Shown in pieces: positions 60,044 through 64,000 of a stretch of 64,000 nt of DNA. Both the position numbers and the translations under genes were made by a program. Within the stretch, counting starts at the first letter, position 1; the number at the start of each line of letters is the position of its first letter. Origin of the DNA: an uncultured Bacteroidales bacterium (GTDB taxonomy: Bacteria > Bacteroidota > Bacteroidia > Bacteroidales > UBA932); NCBI GenBank assembly GCA_905234475.1, contig CAJOHX010000008.1, positions 1 to 64,000 on the forward strand, read 5' to 3'. The notes under the pieces were generated by a model. That model was given only the letters and a program-made list of their open reading frames with translations. It was not told the DNA's origin and searched no databases.

Positions 60044-60490
60044 ATGAACAAGCGTCTCCAACAGTTTCTCGCCGCTGAAAACATCAGCCAGGCCCAGTTT
60101 GCCGACACAATCGGCGTCGCACGCGCCAGCATCTCCCATATTCTGGCCGGACGCAACAAACCAGGCTTCGATTTTATCGAAAGCACGGCCCGCCACTTCC
60201 CTGCCCTCAATCTGGAATGGCTGATCACGGGCCGCGGCCGCATGTACAATGGCGCAAAAACGGCCTCAGACGCCCCTGTAGACCCGATTTCTCCCCTGCC
60301 GTCCCCCGACGGGGAGACCTTGTTCACGAGCCCCGAAAACCGCCCGGAAACCGTCCCTCAGACCTCCCCCGCCCCGCAATTTGCATCAAGAAACACTCTA
60401 GATAATTTTATACAATCTCCTGCCAAACAAAAAGTTATCTCTAAAATAATCATCTACTACTCCGACAACTCCTTTCAGGAAATCTACTAA
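60044..60490 (+). CDS. XRE-family helix-turn-helix regulator
   Basis: 148 aa. The helix-turn-helix lies in residues about 12-40 (NISQAQFADTIGVARASISH, ILAGRNKPG) followed by LEWLITGRGRMY, a common Bacteroidota arrangement. After residue 70 comes a Pro/Ser-rich linker and a short C-terminal KVISKIIIYYSDNSFQEIY. Such proteins sit alone in many Bacteroidota chromosomes; the target is unknown. Lower GC than its neighbours. Confidence 0.85.
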   Translation: MNKRLQQFLAAENISQAQFADTIGVARASISHILAGRNKPGFDFIESTARHFPALNLEWLITGRGRMYNGAKTASDAPVDPISPLPSPDGETLFTSPENRPETVPQTSPAPQFASRNTLDNFIQSPAKQKVISKIIIYYSDNSFQEIY

Positions 60491-60561
60491 TAACCGCCAG
60501 CCGGTTGGAATACCCGCTGAGCGGGAAGCGAAGCGGGTATTGCCAAGCGGCTGGCGGTATT
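60490..60561. repeat. Long imperfect palindrome (hairpin) after the XRE gene
   Basis: The left arm ACCGCCAGCCG..TTGG..AATACCCGCT and the right arm AGCGGGTATT..CCAA..CGGCTGGCGGT pair over about 25 bp with one mismatch and one bulge, around a 13-nt loop (60519-60531). It starts at the XRE stop and ends 16 nt before the next -7 box. It may act as a terminator (no clear T-run follows) or be a dispersed intergenic element. Confidence 0.8.
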
Positions 60562-60576
60562 ATGGTAAATAATGAG

Positions 60577-60584
60577 TATATTTG
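60577..60584 (+). promoter_or_regulatory. -7 box of the PyrD-like gene
   Basis: TATATTTG ends 7 nt before the ATG at 60592, so the transcript should begin at or next to the start codon. Confidence 0.6.
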
Positions 60585-60591
60585 TCCTGTT

Positions 60592-61431
60592 ATGGGATTA
60601 TATAGCTTGGTTGTCAAACCGTTTGTACGGAAGAATGATATCGAGAAGGCGTCGAAGATCGCCCTCCGGTACTTCGAAATCATCGAGAAGGTGCCCCTGG
60701 GGCGGACCCTCAGCCGCTGGATCCACAACAACCGCCCCGTCGGCCTGCAGCGCGAAGTCTTCGGACTCCCCTTCTACAACCCCGTCGGCCTGGGCGCCGG
60801 CCTGGACATCCACGGCGAGCTCTACAACGACCTTAACAACCTGGGATTCAGCTTTGTAGAGATTGGCCCGATGGGCGCAGAAGGCGTCCGGCGGGCCGTG
60901 CGGCACATCCAGGAAGACCCGCAGAACGACATTCTGGGATGCTGCATCGACCGGGACTTCCTGACGGCCTTCACCCTCGCATACGACTTCTGCGACTTCT
61001 TCGTCATCGACCTCTCCGAACAGCCCGGCACGGACATCCTGGACGCCCTGATGGACACCCGCATGGCCGAAGACGCCTACAAGCCCGTCGTCCTCAAACT
61101 GCCCAAAGAGATTTCCCCCACGGAAATCGCCGAAATCCTCGATTACAGCCTGATGAACGGCATCGACGGGATCGAGGCCCGCAGCATCGAACAAGTCCGC
61201 CAAATCGCCTCGGAAGGTGGCGGACGCATCCCGATCATCGCCAACTGCCACATCGAATCCCCCGCCCAGGCCGCCGAAGCCCTCGAAGCGGGCGCCTCCC
61301 TGGTGGAAGTCCGCAACGGCCTGGTGCGCCAGGGCCCCAAATTCGTCGGCGACATCCTCAAATACCTGCTCAGCCGTACCAAAAATGAAAGAACCGGTCC
61401 AAAATCAAATCGGAACGCTGCTGAAAGCTAG
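60592..61431 (+). CDS. Dihydroorotate-dehydrogenase-like TIM-barrel protein (catalytic motif absent)
   Basis: 279 aa from the ATG at 60592, which fits the promoter position. The sequence aligns by eye with PyrD: FGLPFYNPVGLGAGLDIHGELYND, GFSFVEIGPMG, PVVLKLP (FMN Lys), ANCHIESPAQAAEALEAGASLVEV and QGPKFVGDIL. The catalytic-loop block of class 2 enzymes (N-V-S-S-P-N) is replaced by VIDLSEQPGTD, and NRxGFNN by GCCIDRDF. The protein is also about 55 residues shorter than class 2 PyrD. It may not be a dihydroorotate dehydrogenase, despite the fold. Confidence 0.72.
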   Translation: MGLYSLVVKPFVRKNDIEKASKIALRYFEIIEKVPLGRTLSRWIHNNRPVGLQREVFGLPFYNPVGLGAGLDIHGELYNDLNNLGFSFVEIGPMGAEGVRRAVRHIQEDPQNDILGCCIDRDFLTAFTLAYDFCDFFVIDLSEQPGTDILDALMDTRMAEDAYKPVVLKLPKEISPTEIAEILDYSLMNGIDGIEARSIEQVRQIASEGGGRIPIIANCHIESPAQAAEALEAGASLVEVRNGLVRQGPKFVGDILKYLLSRTKNERTGPKSNRNAAES

Positions 61432-61867
61432 CGGAAATACCCTCAGCGCCGCCGAATCCTGCACGGGCGGCCAGATATCCCACCTGCTCACGACCGTGTC
61501 TGGATCCTCCGCCTACTATCTCGGATCCGTGACCTCCTACGCTGTCGCGGTCAAGGAGAAAGTCCTCGGTGTCTCCCACAGGATTGTCGTAGAAAAAGGA
61601 CTCGTCAGCAGCGAGGTCGCGGCCGCCATGGCCGAGGGTGTCCGCGCCCTTCTCGGCAGCACCTATTCCGTCGCGACGACAGGCCTCGCAGAGGGCGGCG
61701 ACGAGTTCGGCAACCCGGAAGGAACGGTTTGGATCGCCGTGAGCGGACCCGCCGGCACCGTGACCAGAAAATACTGGTGCGACCTCGGCCGGAAAGCCAA
61801 TATCCGCCGCTTCGCGACCGTCGCACTGCAGTTTTTGAAGAAATATATCGAATCGAGCCTTAAATAA
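61385..61867 (+). CDS. pncC: Nicotinamide-nucleotide amidase (CinA C-terminal domain family)
   Basis: 160 aa. TLSAAESCTGGQISHLLTTVSGSSAYY contains the catalytic Ser-containing block of the CinA-C/PncC family, with the later conserved YSVATTGLAEGGDE..NPEGTVWIAV. Deamidates NMN to NaMN in NAD recycling. It stands alone, without the N-terminal MoeA-like half. Its start lies 47 nt inside the end of the PyrD-like gene. Confidence 0.92.
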   Translation: MKEPVQNQIGTLLKASGNTLSAAESCTGGQISHLLTTVSGSSAYYLGSVTSYAVAVKEKVLGVSHRIVVEKGLVSSEVAAAMAEGVRALLGSTYSVATTGLAEGGDEFGNPEGTVWIAVSGPAGTVTRKYWCDLGRKANIRRFATVALQFLKKYIESSLK

Positions 61868-61879
61868 TGATAACCAGCG

Positions 61880-61922
61880 AATAAAACAAAAGAGTTAACA
61901 ATTGTAACAACTTTGTTTTATT
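61880..61922. terminator. Possible bidirectional AT-rich hairpin between convergent genes
   Basis: AATAAAACAAA (61880-61890) pairs with TTTGTTTTATT (61912-61922). It lies between the pncC stop and the convergent GIN-domain gene, so it could end both transcripts, but the stem is nearly all A-T. Confidence 0.45.
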
Positions 61923-61927
61923 ACCGA

Positions 61928-62860
61928 TCATTTCCGGTCATAAGGCATTATCGAAGAATTCTTGATATACTGGACGTGAACGTTCGGTTCGTTCATGAAA
62001 TACAGGCTCGCACCGTGGCTCAGGTCGACGTATAAATCGTCGGTCACGGACAGCGAAAGCGTGCAGATTCCGTTCATCACGGCATGGGCTTCCCGGCACT
62101 CCAGGCTGATCGCATTCACGCCGGTGGAGTTGGCCATTTCGAACGAAACCTGCCCCGCCCTGCCATTGAGAATCGCCTTGGATGTCCCCTTCATGTGAAC
62201 CTCCAGTCCCTCCGTTTCCCCGTCCAGTTGCATGGATGTGTTCGCCATCGAATTGACGACCGTCGTCTTCACATGCTGCTCCAGGGTCAGGTTGGAATTG
62301 CCCGCCATCCGGATGAAGAGCGTATCCGAGTCGCAGCGCATCTGCGCCTCCGATTTCTTGTCCATATCCAGGGATACCCGCCGGGACGGGACGCTGAAGG
62401 AAGCTGTCCGCGCATTGTCCGTCGTCCGGAGGGCGAACTCATCGGGGTTGAACACGAGCTCATCCGCCGAAGAAAGGGAGGAATTCTCCGTCAGACGCAG
62501 GTACGCGAGCGTTTCCGGCATCGTGACCGACACGCGGAAAACCGGCTGGGAGGCCTCCTTGTTCCGGAACATGCGCCTGACATCTCCCGGCACCCGCCTG
62601 TCGTCCACCGAAACGTTCAGACTGCTGTCTTCCACGGCCAGCAGGATGTAGTCGGCGTAGAGTTCCTCCACGTCCACCTGCACGCGGAACTGCTTGCCGT
62701 AGCGGAGATCCAGGGCGAAGTCCCCGCCCAGGGAGATGCGGTCGAAGGAAGGCAGATCCTCCGGAACCAGCTGGGTAACGGTCTGGCCGCGCACCGGCAC
62801 AATAGCTAAAGCTAAAATACCGATAAATGCGCTTAAAATCCTATATATCAATCTATTCAT
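61928..62860 (-). CDS. GIN-domain (DUF2807) putative adhesin-like secreted protein
   Basis: 310 aa with a signal peptide (to RGQ, near residue 26). LPSFDRISLGGDFALDLRYGKQFRVQVD is the start of a DUF2807 head domain, followed by right-handed-helix-like repeats of short beta-strands with Asn/Ser/Thr turns. Probably surface or periplasmic; function unknown. It lies 9 nt after the ABC-F gene on the same strand. Confidence 0.82.
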   Translation of the reverse strand: MNRLIYRILSAFIGILALAIVPVRGQTVTQLVPEDLPSFDRISLGGDFALDLRYGKQFRVQVDVEELYADYILLAVEDSSLNVSVDDRRVPGDVRRMFRNKEASQPVFRVSVTMPETLAYLRLTENSSLSSADELVFNPDEFALRTTDNARTASFSVPSRRVSLDMDKKSEAQMRCDSDTLFIRMAGNSNLTLEQHVKTTVVNSMANTSMQLDGETEGLEVHMKGTSKAILNGRAGQVSFEMANSTGVNAISLECREAHAVMNGICTLSLSVTDDLYVDLSHGASLYFMNEPNVHVQYIKNSSIMPYDRK

Positions 62861-62869
62861 ACAATAGTA

Positions 62870-64000
62870 TTATTCTATCAAACTCCCCCACTCCTCCGTC
62901 TTGGCATCCAGGTCTCGCTTGCATTCCAGGTACTCGCGGGTCAGCTCCATGATGTCGTCCTTCTCCGTCGGAGCGGCCAGCACCGCCTCGATCTCCTTCA
63001 TCCGCGCCTCCTGCTTCGCAATCTCACACTCCAGGTAGGAGATCCGGTTCTTCTTCTTGCGGTCCATCCGGTTCTCCTGCCTGCGCTCCTCGAAGGCCGC
63101 GCTCTTCGCCGCAGCCGCCTCCTTCTTCGGGGCGGGCGGCGCAAACTTGCGCTCCAGCTCCTGGAGCGTCTCCATTTTTCGCTTCGCGAGAAATTCAGAT
63201 ACCGTGCCGAGGTGCTCGCGCACCTGCCCGTCCCGGAACTCATACATCTTGTCCACCAGCCCGTCCAGGAAATCACGGTCGTGGGACACGACCACCAGGG
63301 TGCCATCGTAGGCCTTCAGCGCCTGCTTGAGGATGTCTTTCGACTTGATATCCATGTGGTTGGTAGGTTCGTCGAGCGCCAGCAGGTTGTAGCTCTGGAG
63401 CATCAGCTTCGCCATGCCCAGACGGGCGCGTTCGCCGCCGGACAGCACGGACACGCGCTTGTCGATGTCCTCCCCGCGGAAGAGGAACTGCGCGAGGATG
63501 TCGCGGAGCTTGCTCCGGATATCCCCTACCGCAATGCGGTCCAGGGTGGAGAACACCGTCTCGTTCTTGTCCAGGATATCTTCCTGGTTCTGTGCGTAAT
63601 AGCCGAGCTGCACGTTGTGGCCGAGCCGGGCTTCGCCGCTGATGGGCGCCAGCTCCCCGGCGATCACGCGCATGAGCGTGGTCTTGCCTTCGCCGTTGCG
63701 CCCGATCAGGGCGACCTTCTCCCCACGCTTGATCTCCACTTCCGCGTGGCGGAACACAACTTTCTGCGGGTAGCCGACGGTCAGGTCGCTGCCCTTGAAG
63801 ACCACGTCGCCGGAGCGCGGCGCAGGCGGGAATTTGACCGTCAGGCGGGCGTTGTCGGTCTCGTCGATCTCGATCCGGTCCAGCTTCTCCAGCGCCTTGA
63901 TGCGGGACTGGACCTGGTTGGACTTGGTCGGCTTGTAGCGGAAGGTATTGATGAATTCTTCCGTCTTCTGGATCATCCGCTGCTGGTTCTCATAGGCCGC
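62870..64000 (-). CDS. ABC-F family ATPase, C-terminal part (5' end beyond the window)
   Basis: 377 codons are visible; the frame is open to base 64000, so the first ATPase domain is mostly outside. The linker (QVQSRIKALEKLDRI) is followed by the second ATPase domain with Walker A IGRNGEGKTT, signature LSGGERARLG, and LLALDEPTNHMD. A long charged coiled-coil tail (REHLGTVSEFLAKRKME.. to the end) is typical of Uup/YfmR-like members. Soluble translation factor or ribosome-protection type, not a transporter. Confidence 0.92.
   Translation of the reverse strand, partial: AAYENQQRMIQKTEEFINTFRYKPTKSNQVQSRIKALEKLDRIEIDETDNARLTVKFPPAPRSGDVVFKGSDLTVGYPQKVVFRHAEVEIKRGEKVALIGRNGEGKTTLMRVIAGELAPISGEARLGHNVQLGYYAQNQEDILDKNETVFSTLDRIAVGDIRSKLRDILAQFLFRGEDIDKRVSVLSGGERARLGMAKLMLQSYNLLALDEPTNHMDIKSKDILKQALKAYDGTLVVVSHDRDFLDGLVDKMYEFRDGQVREHLGTVSEFLAKRKMETLQELERKFAPPAPKKEAAAAKSAAFEERRQENRMDRKKKNRISYLECEIAKQEARMKEIEAVLAAPTEKDDIMELTREYLECKRDLDAKTEEWGSLIE

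Noticed and set aside
1..64000. CRISPR arrays, transposases, integrases, phage genes, toxin-antitoxin pairs
   Set aside because: None was seen; the only tandem repeats are the coding 51-bp units, and the dispersed repeats carry no genes.

Overview
The window is chromosomal DNA of a member of the Bacteroidota, most likely an uncultured, GC-rich Bacteroidales lineage (Rikenellaceae/Alistipes-like or Cryptobacteroides-like; this is an inference). The evidence is the recurrent TAnnTTTG -7 promoter box, the parA-parB-DUF5683-mltD order, the transcarbamylase of the N-succinyl/N-acetylornithine family, the short-chain-type threonine dehydrogenase next to kbl, and many signal-peptide-bearing beta-barrel proteins. 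Coding density is very high. Genes overlap by ATGA or a few bases, and several convergent genes have abutting stop codons. No transposase, phage, plasmid, CRISPR or rRNA was seen.

Layout. 1-13.6 kb: tRNA-Phe, then an 11-gene minus-strand operon that reads from its promoter (about 13.6 kb) GNAT acyltransferase, argG, argC, argD, argF', argB, argE-like, argH, carA, carB and an EamA exporter. Together these make arginine from glutamate and supply carbamoyl phosphate. argF' is broken by an apparent 25-base deletion. Three copies of two dispersed palindromic repeat types sit in this operon: two inside proteins (read as HSGLDPES) and one forming a whole intergenic spacer. 13.6-20.3 kb: a MalY-type aminotransferase divergent from an acidic outer-membrane barrel gene co-transcribed with potABCD (polyamine import). 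20.3-25.1 kb: kbl/tdh threonine catabolism from a palindromic bidirectional promoter, a frameshifted SprT gene, a 5-repeat beta-flower protein, a gene remnant and a nucleoside transporter.

25.1-39.4 kb: housekeeping genes for tRNA queuosine (tgt), LPS export (LptF/G), dut, murF, hpt, adk and obgE, together with an OmpA protein, a Na/Pi transporter, a gate-domain membrane protein, a PAP2 phosphatase and a lipid kinase. 39.4-46.3 kb: chromosome partitioning (parAB) with DUF5683 and MltD, then rarA and a GNAT-like protein. 46.3-54 kb: two small outer-membrane proteins, a cysteate-synthase-like PLP enzyme (a hint of sulfonolipid synthesis), a cation/Ca antiporter, an ATP-grasp protein, rlmD, a DUF3089 lipoprotein and an AlkZ-related protein. 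54-59.6 kb: secreted esterase, NlpC/P60-LysM hydrolase, beta-propeller, acyltransferase, queA. 59.6-64 kb: an AT-rich gap with an XRE regulator, a long hairpin, a PyrD-like protein, pncC, a GIN-domain protein and a partial ABC-F ATPase that runs off the window.

The points most worth a second look are the in-frame palindromic repeat insertions, the acidic barrel fused to the polyamine operon, the palindromic kbl/tdh promoter, the probable leaderless genes, the two frameshifted genes, and the PyrD-like protein that lacks the catalytic motif.
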